Shown one piece after another: positions 1 through 13,531 of a DNA stretch of 64,000 nucleotides. The stretch's first letter is position 1. Every line of letters starts with the position of its first letter. The translations under genes were made by a program, and so were the position numbers. The notes beneath the pieces are model-generated. The model searched no databases. It worked only from the letters and a program-made list of their open reading frames with translations, and was not told where the DNA came from. This DNA comes from Vitis vinifera (Eukaryota > Streptophyta > Magnoliopsida > Vitales > Vitaceae). Location: assembly GCF_030704535.1 (NCBI RefSeq), contig NC_081822.1, positions 8,660,501 to 8,724,500 of the forward strand, read 5' to 3'.

Positions 1-64
1 ATTCATACCTATCTCCCCCACCCACTCGGCTCGCTTTCCTCGAAAGCCATCTCTGCTTCTCATC

Positions 65-2514
65 ATGGCTATGCCTCACCACCCTTTCCAACAAGAATCC
101 AAGCCCTACAGGTTTTCATCTCACATATGAGAACAAATACTTTTCCTTTCAAAACCCTAGAGGCCTCAAACATTTTATTCCATTTGATGTAATCGTTTTT
201 TTTTTTTTTTTTTTTTCAGGAATTTGTACACAAACGAGGGTCAGATTTCGCAGCAAGCCGCCTTCTATAGCACCACTAATTTCCAGGATCAGTCTCATCA
301 TCCGCCGTATATCCCTCCCTGTAAAATCTTTCTCTTCCCCACCTTTGATTTTCTTTTGTAGGCCAGTTTGGTTGATGAGAAATCGTGGGAAAAGAAAAAG
401 GCGAAATCTTGGAATCTTTCTACAGCTTAAAGTTGAAGGGGGACGTTGTAAAATTCATAGTTTTCTTTTCATTTCTTTTATTTTCCTGCGTTTTTCCAGC
501 TTCCAAACGGTGCATTTCTTCTTTCTTTTTTTTTTCTTTCCGGATTGAGTTTATCTCACATCAATCGTACAATCCGTTGGGCATTTCCTTTTGTTTGGTG
601 TTTGTGTTGATAGTTCATGTGGAGGGTTTCGCACCTGGGCCCTTCGCTGCGGCGGACGGAGATGATGGCGGTGGTGAATTGCGATGGAATTATGGGTTGG
701 AATCCAAGAAGAAAAGATTGAAGGAACAGGATTTTCTGGAGAATCATTCGCAAATATCGTCCGTTGATTTTTTGCAACCTCGTTCTGTATCTACTGGGTT
801 AGGTTTGTCACTAGACCATGGTCGAATGGCTTCATCGGGAGATTCCGCATTTATTCATCTCATCGGAGATGACATCGATCTTGAGTTGCAGCGACAGGAT
901 GCCGAGATTGATAGGTTTCTTAAAGTTCAGGTCTGATTTTTATAGGAAGACCTTACCTTTGTAGTTAGGTACATATACTGAAATAGTATAGATGGGATTT
1001 GCATATGGTATTTTCCATGTTTCATACAAAGAATTGTTCACTTTATCCATTTGATTTTCTCCAAAAATTTACTCTGTTTTTATTATTCATTTATAGATAA
1101 TTAGTGGTTATGATTATGTATATATGATGATCTTCTGCTGTTTTTTCACTGTTGGTATGACATACTTTGCATTTTCTCTGTTCTAGCTGAAAGAATGATC
1201 TTAAGTCCTATTCTTCATATAACATTTCGTATGCTGAATAGAAATAAGAGTGGGAAATCAATTCCATTCCCCTTCATTGATGTGTTTAGATTTTTTTTAG
1301 AATGACATGAGAATAAAAAATTCAGTAGTATGAAAACCAAATTTCGCTCCCACTAGGATCCTGATTCCTCTAATCTACGTGGTATTATGATTCACCTCCA
1401 TTTCCAATTTCCACATACCAAATGCACTGTCAAGGTTCATGTTTGTTAAGATTTGTGAGTGAGTCATTCATCCTAAAATGATCCTTTTGGCTTACAAGGA
1501 ACTTGCATTGACCATGGCATTGAAGAAGTTTGTGTGTGTTACTTGTAATTTTAAATCATGGTATTATCTTTCACTGTGAGGTTTGTGAATCTGGCACTTG
1601 TTCTTGTTAACTTGAAAAAGTGATATTTGTAGTCGGGAAGGTGTACGGATGTCCCAAGGGGATTGAGGAAGTTGGTGCTGTTTTGTTTGGATCTTAAACG
1701 GGCCATTGATCTTTGTTAGTTTTTAAACAAGTGCAATTATTTTCTATGTAGTTTAAGATTGTGACATTTAAGAAAATTCAATAAAAAGTTCTTATTTTTC
1801 CTTCTCATTTGTGGTTGTAGTTGTATATTTGTAGAAGTAGTTAGAGTCATATTGAAGAGATTCTCTCAACTGTTATTACATTGTTTCTTATCTAACTCTA
1901 TTTTATTAAGATTATTAATTTACAAATAAATTACATGAAAATGAATTGAAACCATCATTCACACGATTTTTTAATTAAAATTTTTAATCACATCTTTATA
2001 TAGTCGTTAAAAAATTACGATACATGATATGATATAATAATATGATACATTTTTTATGAAAATCAATACATATTGCAATTCATATCTTATTTTAAAGTGT
2101 ATCTTACAATATATATATATATATGATACATAGAATGATACGTGATATAATGATATTATGATACATACATTTTGAACTATTTCCCATAATTTTTAAGAAA
2201 AATCAAATTAAAATTTTTTTTGTTAAAAAATTTATTATGTTAATTGTTTAAAATGTACTAAAAGATTAAAAATTGATCATAAAAAAGAGAAATAGGTAAA
2301 ATAATCTTATATGAAAAGCTACATTTGTGTTATCAAATGCTATATTAGAAGTCAAATAAATTTATTTTTACAATGAGCATTGGAGAGCTTTTATTTGAAT
2401 GGTTTGAATGTTGACAATGAAAATGACGTGATTACTGAATAAATTTTTTTTATATTAGCTTTCTTTTTAATTTCTTTTTTGGTGAGGAAGGGATGATGAA
2501 GAACCTAGAAAGCT

Positions 2515-2564
<50 letters not shown>

Positions 2565-5500
2565 GTCATATTTTATTAATGTGAACTTGTCAAAACTCTC
2601 CATGTTTTCATATGATATAATATAGCTTAACTCTTTATATCATACTATCTTCCATAAAATTGGTTATACATTACTCTATGTTTCATACTTTCAATAGATA
2701 TACACACATATACATATTTTTCTATTGATTTTTCACTATAACAAAAAAAATTACGATACACAATACAATACGCTAAATGATATATATAAAAATAGAAAAC
2801 AACACACAAGGGAGGGTTGGGGTTAAGGAAGCTTGTTTGTTTGAACAAAGCTCTTCTAGGCAAATGGATTTGGAGATTTGCGCGTGCTAAGGAGGAGCTT
2901 TGGAAAAAAGTGCTTGAGGCAAAGTATGGGCAAGAGAAGTTTGGGTGGAGGACAAGGAAGGCAAATGGGGTGTTTGGAGTTGGAGTTTGGAAGGAGATCT
3001 TGAAGGAGTCCGCTTGGTGTTGGGAAAATATGGTGTTCAAGGTGGGAAAAGGCAATAAAATAAGGTTCTGGACAGATCCTTGGTGCGGGAATAATGTGTT
3101 GTCCCAAGGCTTCCCGAACCTCTTTTCCATGGCTGCCCAAAGGAATGTCACAGTGGAGGAATATTGGGATCAGAATTTGGGTCAAGGAGAGTGGAATCTA
3201 AGGCTGTTAAGGGACTTTAATGATTGGGAGCTGGGTATGGTGGGCAATCTGTTAGTTGAGTTGAGGGAATATAGAGAAACTTTGGAGGAAGACTCGGTGT
3301 ATTGGAAGGAAGGAGAGGACGGGCTGTTTAAAGTCAAGAAAGCATATAGTGTGTTGGCAAATACTAAAGGAGTTGATTTCCCTCATAGCAATGTTTGGGT
3401 GGACAAAGTTCCAACCAAAATTGCTTTTTTTGCTTGGGAAGCTGCTTGGGGGAAGGTCCTCACTTTGGATAGGCTGCAGAGAAGAGGGTGGCAATTCCCT
3501 AACCGATGTTTCTTGTGTGGGTGTGAAGAGGAAACGATCAATCATATTTTAATTCATTGTACAGTGGTAAAAGGGTTGTGGGATATCATTCTTGTGTTGT
3601 GTGGTGTACAGTGGGTCTTTCCAGAATCTGTGAAGGAGGTTCTATGTAGCTGGAAGGGCTCTTTTGTGGGGAGAAAAAGGAAAAAATTGTGGAAGTCCAT
3701 TCCGCTATACATTTTTTGGACAATATGAAAGGAGAGGAATAGGCTAGCTTTTGAGGGGGGAGTGTTAGCATTTCAGAAGTTAAAAACTTCGTTTGTGTAC
3801 AATATTTGGGGTTGGGCTAAAGTGTACATTGATATGGAGTCAAATTCCCTAATAGGATTCTTGGAGTGGTTAGCCTCCAATTAGGGGTTGGGTTGTTTTG
3901 TTTTTTGTTTGAGAGGCCATAGCCGCCTCGTATACTCCCTTGTATGCTTTGCGGCTTTTTTGCCTTCTTTAATATATGTGCTTGCTTATCAAAAAAAATA
4001 AATAGAAAACAACACACAATGCGTTTTATGAGTTAACACCTATGGTACCTATAAAAAAAATGAGTTAACACCTATAGTAGTTATAGTTATATGTTTGTTT
4101 AAGCAGTTATAGTCATGTATTTGTATGTTGTTCGATCAGTTATACTTCTATGGTGGTTCAAGTAGTTATACATCCATTTTACGTTGCCACTAAACCTCTA
4201 TTAAGGCACAATAAACTTACTCAATTCTCATGCAAAGTGGTTAAATCATTTTTGTCTATTTGATTCTTTGCACACGTGTTATCTTTCTGACTAAGAGGAT
4301 ATGGCCATGTTTTGATTGTTGTGGGTGATAACTTTGGATGGTTAACTTTTTAATTGATAGAATTGTTTGCATTTGTAACAGTGATGCCATGTCAATTGAC
4401 CATATATTTCTACTTGTATGAACACTTGAGATTGTGGGTGTTTATTAGGGTCAGTGGGTAATCAGTTTCTAGGTATCTTTTCTTTGATGGAGATAAAAAA
4501 TGGGCACTATGTGGGCAAGCTATTTGGAGGTTTGGCCTTATTGTATTTTGTGCCTTTGTGGTATATTTGGAAGGACAGCATAAGTTTTTGAGAATGTGAG
4601 GTTCCTTATTATTAAGTTAACAGGTGCATTTTTCAATCTATTATTGCAATGTGAAACCTATTGAGCTATTGTATGTGATTATACACCCTTTATTGGTTTC
4701 TTGAGCTTGTCCCCATTGAAAGTGTTGCTTTGGATTTTGAGTTTGCTTTCTTTATTTGTCAACAATATTTGGTCATTAAAAATGGGTGAAAAAAATTAGA
4801 TCTACCACTCACTGGAAGCTAATGTATTTGTTGTTTGTTTTAGTTTTTGTTTTTGCTTATGAAGGATTCCAGTCATTTAGAGCCCGTTTGGGAGTGTTTC
4901 TACTCTAAGTGTTTTTAGTGCAAGTGTTTTTTTAGGAAGTGTTTTTAAGAGAATCACCTCCCAAGTGTTTCTTCAAAAAACACTAGAAGTGATTTTTCAA
5001 AATTTTAAAAATGTTTCCTAAATTTTGCCAAACACCTATTTTTTTTTTCAAAAATGTTTTTTAGGTTAAAAGCGCTTCCTGAAATCACTATCGAACTCTT
5101 AGTAACAATGAAGTATTGCTAAGCATTGATTATTTTACATTTATTTCTGATAACTTGAATTTGTAGCAATAAGTAAGGCATTGTTATAATTTGATTATTT
5201 GTACTTTATTAAGTATGTTTAACTTTTTACTCTATTAGAGTGACCGGATGCGGCAAGCTATCTTAGAGAAGGTTCAGGCTAGCCAACTTCAAACTATGTC
5301 GTTATTGGAAGATAAAGTCCTCCGGCAACTCCGTGATAAGGAAGTAGAGGTGGAGAGCATTAACAAGAAGAACATGGAACTTGAAGAGCGGATGGAACAA
5401 TTGACTGTTGAAGCGGGTGCATGGCAACAGCGGGCAAAATACAATGAAAACATGATCACTGCCCTCAAATTCAGTCTTCAGCGAGTCTATGCTCAGAGCA

Positions 5501-5766
5501 GAGATAGTAAAGAAGGATGTGGTGACAGTGAGGTAGATGATACAGCTTCTTGCTGCAATGGTCGTGCCATTGACTTCCATTTGCTTTGCAAGGAGAACAA
5601 TGATATGAGGGAGTTGATGACGTGTAAGGTCTGCAAAGTTAATGGAGTATGCATGCTTTTGTTACCTTGTAAGCACCTTTGCCTCTGTAAAGATTGTGAA
5701 AGCAAGTTTAGTTTTTGTCCCCTGTGTCAGTCATCTAAGTTTATTGGTATGGAGGTCTATATGTAA
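65..5766 (+). CDS. BOI/SBP1-like RING E3 ubiquitin ligase
   Basis: Spliced from exons 65-111, 220-320, 614-930 and 5239-5766. All junctions are GT-AG and in phase, giving about 330 aa. The N-terminal half is low in known domains (MAMPHHPFQQ start, then a conserved GDDIDLELQRQDAEIDRFLK block). Residues about 160-240 form a charged coiled coil. A C-terminal RING-like finger at about 284-318 has the pattern CKVC...PCKHLCLCKDC...CPLC, which is the layout of BOI/BRG and S-RNase-binding protein 1 ligases. These attach ubiquitin to target proteins; BOI members act in stress and gibberellin responses in Arabidopsis. The target here is unknown. The start is the first ATG in the leader, and the N-terminus resembles family members. 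Oddity: intron 3 is 4.3 kb and carries a LINE and a MITE. Confidence 0.88.
2517..2560. repeat. (AT)n microsatellite
   Basis: An uninterrupted run of about 22 AT units inside intron 3 of the RING gene. It is likely length-polymorphic. Confidence 0.95.
2810..3999 (+). mobile_element. 5'-truncated LINE with target-site duplication
   Basis: A 1.19 kb insertion in the same orientation as the host gene. It encodes only the C-terminal end of a LINE ORF2 (zinc-binding reverse-transcriptase C-terminal region) and ends in TTGCTTATC followed by an A-rich tail. A 20-bp direct repeat (AAATAGAAAACAACACACAA by position) flanks it at 2790-2809 and 4000-4019, the expected mark of target-primed reverse transcription. 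The truncated 5' end and A-rich 3' end fit a non-LTR element. The identity of the two flanking copies suggests a fairly recent insertion. Confidence 0.9.
2817..3884 (+). pseudogene. LINE ORF2 C-terminal fragment (zf-RVT domain) with premature stop
   Basis: An open frame of 303 codons carries the motifs VPTKIAFFAWEAAWGKVLT and CFLCGCEEETINHILIHC, typical of the reverse-transcriptase zinc-binding domain (zf-RVT) of plant LINEs. A TGA at 3726-3728 stands where the family has Trp: FWTI*KERNR here, against FWAVWKERNR in the second LINE copy at 58332-58808. After it the same frame continues for about 50 codons to TAG at 3882-3884. The reverse-transcriptase core and endonuclease are missing because of 5' truncation, so the copy cannot move by itself. 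Confidence 0.9.
4880..5098. mobile_element. Tourist/PIF-like MITE
   Basis: About 219 bp with imperfect terminal inverted repeats (GAGCCCGTTTGGGAGTG on the left; the right end reads GAGTTCGATAGTG on the other strand). TTA flanks both sides (4877-4879 and 5099-5101), the target duplication used by PIF/Harbinger elements. It has no coding capacity. It lies close to the 3' end of intron 3. Confidence 0.6.
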
Positions 5767-6500
5767 TGGGATATCTTCAAAAAGCTCCAATATGATGTTA
5801 AAATTATATGCATTGTGCTTGTCATTTTTTATGGTCGCTTCTTTGTTATGGTTTGCTATTTTCTTCTTTGGCTCTTCTGTATTTCTGGATTATATACATT
5901 GCATATTAGGAATTCTACACATTACTTTTCGAAAAATTTCCTGTCATTGACAGGAATTACCTTGTATTTTGTGTTACTTGTTGGGTTAAGTAGCTGAAAT
6001 GATACAAGACTTTCATAAATATTCATGTAATGTGATTTTCACTCTAGTTGTGATCTTAGGTTCTGTTTTTTGTGTTGTTATTGGATGGCCTGAAAATATT
6101 TTTTTTTCTCCCTTGAAAACAATGTTCAAAATCAGCAATAAATGCAAGGGGAAAGGTAGAGAATGGGAGGAATGAACAATTGCTTTTTGACTGAAACCTG
6201 AGATCCTGGTGATGCTTTGTTATCAATTGGCCAGTCCATTTGTTATGGGGGACAAAAATAGGATTACCCAATAACTCAGGATTCTTACTGTACTTTGCCT
6301 TAATGTTTGGCTATTATTTTGGTTCTCTGTTTAGTTATTTGATTTGTGATGGTTTCATAATTTCTTCTGCTATCTTGTTGAACTGACATTAGGGAACCCT
6401 TGCTAGATTTGTACAAAGGGTTTATTTTGTGCAGTTGCAAGGAAGCTTTATAACAAGGTATGTTATTCTCAACCCGACTGAAAAGAGCCTTTAGGCAAAC

Positions 6501-6760
6501 ACTAAGACCATATTTGGTGCAGTTGTATCTCTTACTAAAGTGCTTCTTTGAAAAGATCAATACCCATGATAGGTTTCCCTTTTATATGGAAAAGTTGTAA
6601 ACTTCAAAACTTCTTCTGAAAGCCCTCCTGCAAATGCATCCTACTTCTAACTTTACTGAAAAGAGTTCTTGGAGCTCCAGCCTCTTCTACTTTTAGAGTT
6701 GTTTAGTGTACAACAAATTTTGGAGTTTTCAGCACAAACAGTGCGCCAAACACGGCTTAA
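6501..6760. mobile_element. Probable MITE
   Basis: The left end TAAGACCATATTTGGTGCAG matches the inverted right end, which reads TTAAGCCGTGTTTGGCGCAC on the other strand, with mismatches. There is no coding capacity. The exact ends and target duplication are uncertain. Confidence 0.4.
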
Positions 6761-7817
6761 GGCTAAGAATTAAGATCTCTTAGTCCATCTGAAGGCTCTA
6801 TCACACAGCACCTTAATAACATTTGATGGAATTAGATGGGTAAGTTTGGATTGGAATAGAGTTACTGAAATGCCAAGATATGCAATAAAGAGTAATTTGG
6901 ATCGTTTCTTTTACTCTAGTGAGAAACTAGAGTGGAAGAGTTTTAAGTGTATTGATAATAATCATTTGCTCAAAGCTTTGCATGCCATTGTTGTGCTTGA
7001 GAAATGAAGTGTTATACTGTGCTATTGTAGAATCTTTCATCCCTCATTCCTCGCTTATAAACATAGATTGGTCACACAAGCTTTTCATTTATCCAGCCAT
7101 AGAAATACTTGTGATTTACTTTTATGCTGTATCATCTTGAACATTGTTATCCTGCATTATGAGACTAATCTTTCACCATTGGGATACGGCAGAAAGTGCT
7201 ACTTTGCAAGGAACAAAAATATGCAAAAATCTTATCTTCATGTGTTCTTTTTTCCTTTGGCTTTCTCTTTGACCTTTTGTTGAATGTCAGGAGAATTAAA
7301 TGGATTGTATTGTTTTGTTGTAAAAACTTATTGATTATCTGCTATTTATTTATATGACATAGATTGTGTTTTCCTTTCACTTCTGGAATCTTGAACATTT
7401 TAATTCATCGACTCACTACTTTTTTTAGAAATTGTTGCTTTGCATTCGCAGCAGAATGTGACTCCTTGCATGCTCCTGGATTTCTTGCTTATCCAAAGGT
7501 CTGACATAAAAAGGAGAGCAGCCGGACCTTCAAACTATTTGTTTTGTGAAATGTTAAGTGTGGCTGGTCAAATCTGGAGGGTACCCCTACTCTTAGTAAC
7601 CAGTCAATTATTTCTAAAATGTGCAATTAATGTGACCCCAGCATGCCTGGATTCACATCCTACCCAGGTCTAAAAGTTATAGGAACCTTTTAGCTTTTAC
7701 GGTTAAGAGAATAAACCGGGTCTCTTCTTCCATTGGTACAAAGATGAACATAACTTGCACAGAATATCAAGGTCTCTAGATCTCAATACTTTAGAAGTTG
7801 CGGCTTTGCATACTTTA

Positions 7818-7932
7818 GAGTACGTTTGAAAATTATTTTAAAAAATATTTATAATTTTTTTAATATTTAAAAGATGAGATAAAAAATTTTAAGTATTAAA
7901 AACATTTCTTAAAATGAATGTTAAGCGCACTC
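7818..7932. mobile_element. Short Tourist-like MITE
   Basis: A 115-bp element whose ends are GAGTACGTTTGAAAATTATT and, inverted, GAGTGCGCTTAACATTCATT. It is flanked by TTA at 7815-7817 and 7933-7935. The termini resemble those of the element at 4880-5098, so the two probably belong to related families. Confidence 0.55.
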
Positions 7933-10900
7933 TTAATATGTTTAGCCCTTCAGATTTCTTTTCAGTCATGTATCCTGTGATTGATGGGTGAAATTGGGTG
8001 TTTCCTCTTGGCCGTACTGGTGACGAAGCTCAAAGTCTCGGCTGATCCATCAGACTGACTATGATGGGGATGGGGTTCAGCCTGGAATGTGTAGGCCTCC
8101 TTAGCATGCCAATTGCCAACATTCAATTTTTTGGGCTTTTGGGATTATGAAGCACCTAAAAGGCTAAACTCTAGGCCAAGTCATGTTTGGATCCACCCTA
8201 TTGAAGCCGTATCATGAGGAGGGGCGTTTTGGGTACAAGTCCTTCAAAGTTCAACCTGCTATTAGAGCCAATTGGGCTTCCCTTCGACATCCAAATATGC
8301 CCTTTGTTTGTTTGGACACAGCCCCCGCGTGAACTGCAATCAGAAGATACTATCAGTACATTGATATTTTGTGGTCCCCTTTCATGTCCATGGTCCATGG
8401 TACGGTTCAAATGAACTTCCAGAGTTTCTCGCTCCCTTCCTCTCTCACAGTTTTTTAATAAAGTCAAAAACGCATTCATTTTCCCTCATATTGTTTTTCC
8501 ATAAAGCCAAGAATCAAAAGTTTCAAATTGAATCCTACAGCTGGCAACGTTTCATCTAAGCTTTGGCCACTGCTGTAGTGATTTCAGTTCCTACTTCTTT
8601 TCCCCCCCTTCTTAACAGGCGAGATTTGGGCAATTCGAAGCAAACCCGGTTTTAAATGATTGGATTTGGACCTGCCAATCCAGCCTTAATGCGCCCTCAA
8701 GCGTACTAGCCACTAGCCACACTAAGTGCCATTTTTATTAAAAAGAAAATAAAAGTGTTTCTTTTCTTCTGACGCTCTAGCTCAGGGATGGATTGCACAC
8801 CGTCCAAACGCATTTCATAAGCTTCTAGGTCGTATATAATAATTTTATTCACATAATTCCTTGCTAGCTCAATTGGACTAGTCCCTGATAAGAAGGCCGA
8901 AACTGGTCCTGTGGGATGAATCTTGGCGAAATTCTACAAAAGAGGCCAATGTGCCTAATAAGAATGAAGAAAAATGATGTATTTCCTTCGATGGTGGGTC
9001 AAAGAAGGCGGTAGTCTTTTGTTTTTTTGTAGACCGAAACCTTGCTAGCCCAAAGATAGAATTTTGGATTCCAATCCTCCTAATTGGTTAACAAATTCTG
9101 ATTTGTCCCCTCCACTGACCCACTGCGAAACTAGCATTGAAATGGAGCCTCTTCCCAAAAGACAGTACTCAAGCCGAGCTGAGAATATGTAGCGAGGCAT
9201 TATAATAATCACCATCAACTTTTCTCGTCTAATTATGTTTTTAGAATGGTTGAAGGCTTGGGAAGCAAGTTTTGTTTGTTATTTTGGACAAAAAGTAGGG
9301 AGGAGAGGAGGAGAGAAGAGAATGCTTTTGTTTTAAGGGGAGAGGTGGAGAAGATTGATGAACTTTTTTCTAATCATGCCTTAGAAAGTGATGACAAAGA
9401 GGAAAGTGAATGTGCCTCCCCCATGATTATTAACTATCTGCACGCTATTATTCCACCTCCACTTCCACCTCCCACCGCAAACCCCAGCCGATCCAAGTCC
9501 TGTCATGCCTTTGCCTTTTCTTCCTTATCTCTTTTTATTTTTATTTTTTATATATATCTTAAAAGGGGGCTCATCTAAAACTTACATATTACTTACATAA
9601 TAGAATTTCAATTAAGGACGAATGACTTCACTTCAGTTCAATCATCCAACCTCCCTCCTTATTCCCTATAAAGCTGGTTTCTTCTCTCTTTTTCTTCTTT
9701 CTCTTGTGGGGTCTCTGCCATCTCTATCTATATGCCTTCCCTCCACTTTGTATCTCTTACCTTCTTTTCATACGTTTCTGAATTATTTTTTGGACTCCAT
9801 AGGTGTGTGTATTTTTACACTGTCAAAAGTTATTCCCTTCCTTATTCTACTGTTGGTTCACAACTGAACATGTACCTTGTGATATGCCCAAAGCCCCCCA
9901 GCCCCCCACCCCCCCTGCCTGCCTCGGGCATGAGGTTTAGTGGGATCAGATACAAGGTTGACAGTATAAATGTCTGTACCATGCAGGTTGATGGGTTGTT
10001 GTCATCTTCTCCCTCAAAATGGAGGATGCCTTTGGATCTAGCTTCTGCAAATTTATTTGCTAATCTAGAGGTTGTGCTTCACCCTTCAACATGCCTCTAA
10101 TTATTGTGGCTAGGAGTCCATAAACACAAACTGAAATAATGAATATATAGATAGGATTCAAACAATATTAATTAATGGGCTATTCAAGAGACAAAATGAG
10201 CTAAAATAGGTTGATGATTTTGAGCTTTGATTCTATACGTAAACACATTTATCTGAATTGAGGGCGGGACATCATTTGTTCTTAACTGTTCCTTTTATTG
10301 CTTTCCTTCAGCTGTGATTTGCAGCATGGCAATTAAAATTATTAAAAATGGAGAGTGAGAGGGAAGGAGGAGGAGGAGGAGAAGGAGGTGAAAGAGTAGT
10401 ACTATATATACATAGAGAGAGAGATGCATGCTACGTATTTCAGTCACATACAAGTACAACAGGATGAAACATTTATTCCTCCATGATTTTAGCATGCTAA
10501 TCATTTGGTGGTGAGGAGCGTCTCAGAAATGAACTTCGCACAAATTGGAGGAAATCATTCTCAATATCCAACCCAGAATGTGGACCGTCCACCGAGTTGT
10601 GACAATCAAGTGATATGCATCAGATCACTAGCTAGCTTTTTGGTTGATATGATTGAGAAGCCAAAAGGGGTGTCCCCCAGGTGGATAATTGGGTGTCAAT
10701 AATATTTCTATGATTATGGAAATATGTAAAAAAATCATGTAAACGGGGCCAGATCATGCAAATGATTCCATGATAAATGCATTCCCCCAAAACTGCAAAT
10801 TTTCTCACCCTCCGATCATAAGCCCATAAAAATTTCACCAAATTTCGATGACATCGGATAGCGATTTCCCAATCAAACTAATAATTTATATGTTGCATTA

Positions 10901-11802
10901 TTGGCTGTCATGAGAAAAAAAAATGCCACTTTAGGAACTGCTTTGTAAGTAATGGACGTGAGAGGTGGGTCTTCATATGCATGAAATGATGGTGAAGAGG
11001 ATGATGGAGGGACCCAGATGGAGTTTTGATCATAACCACGGAATCCCTTGGATTGAGGAGTTGTAGCAGCAGCAGCCTTGAACCCTGGCCCATGGGACCC
11101 TCCCTTCCTCCACCTTTTCTTTAACGTTCATCAGCCACAGTATAAAAAGAAGAGAAGAGAAGAAGAAAAAGAAGGTGATGTGCATGTGATCCAACAGCCT
11201 TTATGTTCCCCTCTTCTAACCAATATGCAAAACCACCACTCACCACTCACCCATCCCTCTCCCCCCCTCCCTTCCTCCATCTCTGTCTCTTTTGACATTC
11301 GGTGACTCAACTTTTTCTCTTAATCATGTTTAGGTCATACATCCATTTTTATCTTTCTATTAAACTTACTTGGGTCCCATTTCTTGACATGCGAGGTCGG
11401 CCATTTTCCATCATCCCACCCCCCCCATCCTAACCCATCTTTTGTATCATCAAACACCCCATATGGATCTCTCTTTTTGGTGCAAGCCCTACTGTGGTAG
11501 AATCTGGTGGTTCATCAATCGTCTTATGTACACGTATCACTAATTAATTAATAATTAGGTAATATTGTTCACGTAGTAGGACGTAGAAGTTGAATTTATT
11601 GCCTTTAGGAAAGAACGGAGAAAAAGAGGGAAAAAGAAGAAAGGAAGGAAGAAAATTAATGGAGGAAAGACATCTCTTGTTCATGTTCTCTCCTTTTAAT
11701 GTATCTCTAAAGTATGTTAAAATGAGCTTTCTTCTTTTGATAAGAAGGGATAGGCCATGCAAGTCTAAACCTTTGGTATAGAAAATCCTTTTGGACCTAT
11801 GC

Positions 11803-11803
<1 letters not shown>

Positions 11804-11840
<37 letters not shown>
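11804..11840. repeat. (GA)n microsatellite
   Basis: A perfect GA run of 37 bp upstream of HSFB4. Further GA tracts lie at about 13154-13186, 14347-14365 and 15395-15424. Confidence 0.95.
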
Positions 11841-11842
<2 letters not shown>

Positions 11843-13527
11843 TTATAGAGAGGAAGCTGCTTTTTAATGTCTCTTTTACAGGAATTTGAACTTTTTGCAT
11901 GGCTGCAAATCCCTTCCAATTTTCTAATCCATCTTCTCTTTCATGGATTCTCCTCCCATCTAATCAGAACCAGCCTGGGTTTTATTAACCTTGGTTAATT
12001 AACCTAATATTAAGTAAAACACTTGTTCTTAATCATCATCTCTTGAAATAATTTTTGGGAAAATCTCACAATCAACACAGTCACTATACAGTGTGGCATG
12101 AAAATAATATTCACCTTGTCAAGTAATAGTCGCTTAAACACCCCCCACCCAAAAAAAAAAAAAAAAAAAAATCTTCCTCCCTTGTCTTAATCCTTAAGAT
12201 GGAGCCGAGCCGATTCTTGGAACTCCAAAACCCTGTCATCTCAAATAATATAAGCTCCTGTCTTCTATACAAAGAAGTGTAAAGTATGATTTATATTTCT
12301 TTAAAATTATTTAATCCTGATTTCAAAGAATTATTTATTTATACTCAGGAGAATATTAAAATCATTTCATCATGATATGCTTTGAATATTCCTATTATAA
12401 CAAAAGAATTAAATCTCTTTCCAAAAAGTTAATCTAACCTTTCATGTATACTTGTATGAGAAATGGTTAGTCAATTTTTGTTACAAGAAAAGACATGGAT
12501 TGGATGAGAGTGACATTAGAACATGACAAGTTAGAGGAAAAAAAAAATTCAGAAGCTACTGCACTCAGATTAATTTATTTATTTATTTCTGACTCAGGAC
12601 ATCAACCGAATCACGGCAATCAAAAATAGTAAAATTAATCCATAGGGTTAAATGACCACTAAAGTTACTCCTCTTAACGAGTTTCGAAATCTTAGTAGCT
12701 AAAAAATAATTATTTCCTTATTAATAAACTTAATAATTCCCTAAATATAATTATTTATTTAATAATCTTTTCATGGAAATTACAGCTTTTTGGTAAAGTA
12801 CTTGGAAAGAAAAGTGAGAGATGAAAATTTTTGAAAAGAAAAAAGTTTGGATATTTATGTTTATGATACAATATAAGTATACACGTATTCAGGAAAAAGG
12901 GCATAGATGTGATTGAGATAAGCAAGAAAGAGAGGGAAAAAAAATTGGGGAGTGGATACGTGGAATAGAAAGACAAACGGGTATCTTGTCCAGAGGATTA
13001 ATACGAGAGAGGACATTTGGTGGTGGGATCCATATCCTCTTCAACCTCGTGACCCATAGCTCCTTTCAGTCTTTCAGATTGGTTGCACAGGTTCAACGTC
13101 TTTGACCGACCACCTCCCATTACCATATATATGATTCTTATTCACTTCCACAAAGAGAGAGAGAGAGAGTGAGGGAGAGAGAGAGATGATTGTATTTTTA
13201 TTTTTATTTATTTGAACAACTAGTGTTATTGAGTTATAAAAACTTATAATATGGTATAAGATGTTGTGTTTCTCGCCCTGCAGGAGAGGGTCAGTGAAAC
13301 AGACAAAAGAGAGTGCGAGAAGAGACAGAGGAAGGAACCTTGTAGCTTGTCGTATAGAATACAGATTTTGATTCTTTCTTTTGGAGAGAGAGAAAAAGAA
13401 ACAACTTCTCTCAATATAATACATATGTGTCATCAATTTTTAATAAGGGGCTTTTATCCGTATTCGCTCTGTGTTTTAAGCTGTCTCTCCTTGAAATTCT
13501 CGTTTTTTAGATTGTAACCTCTCAAAA

Positions 13528-13531
<4 letters not shown>

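Larger units (their letters stand above)
931..5238 (+). other. Long third intron of the RING ligase gene
   Basis: The intron begins CAG|GTCTGA and ends TTAG|AGTGAC. It holds an A/T-rich stretch at about 1900-2560 with many GATACA/GATATGATA words, an (AT)n tract, a LINE fragment with target duplication, a short direct repeat of GAGTTAACACCTAT (around 4030 and 4064), and a MITE at 4880-5098. No exon-like coding stretch fits between the flanking exons. Confidence 0.8.
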
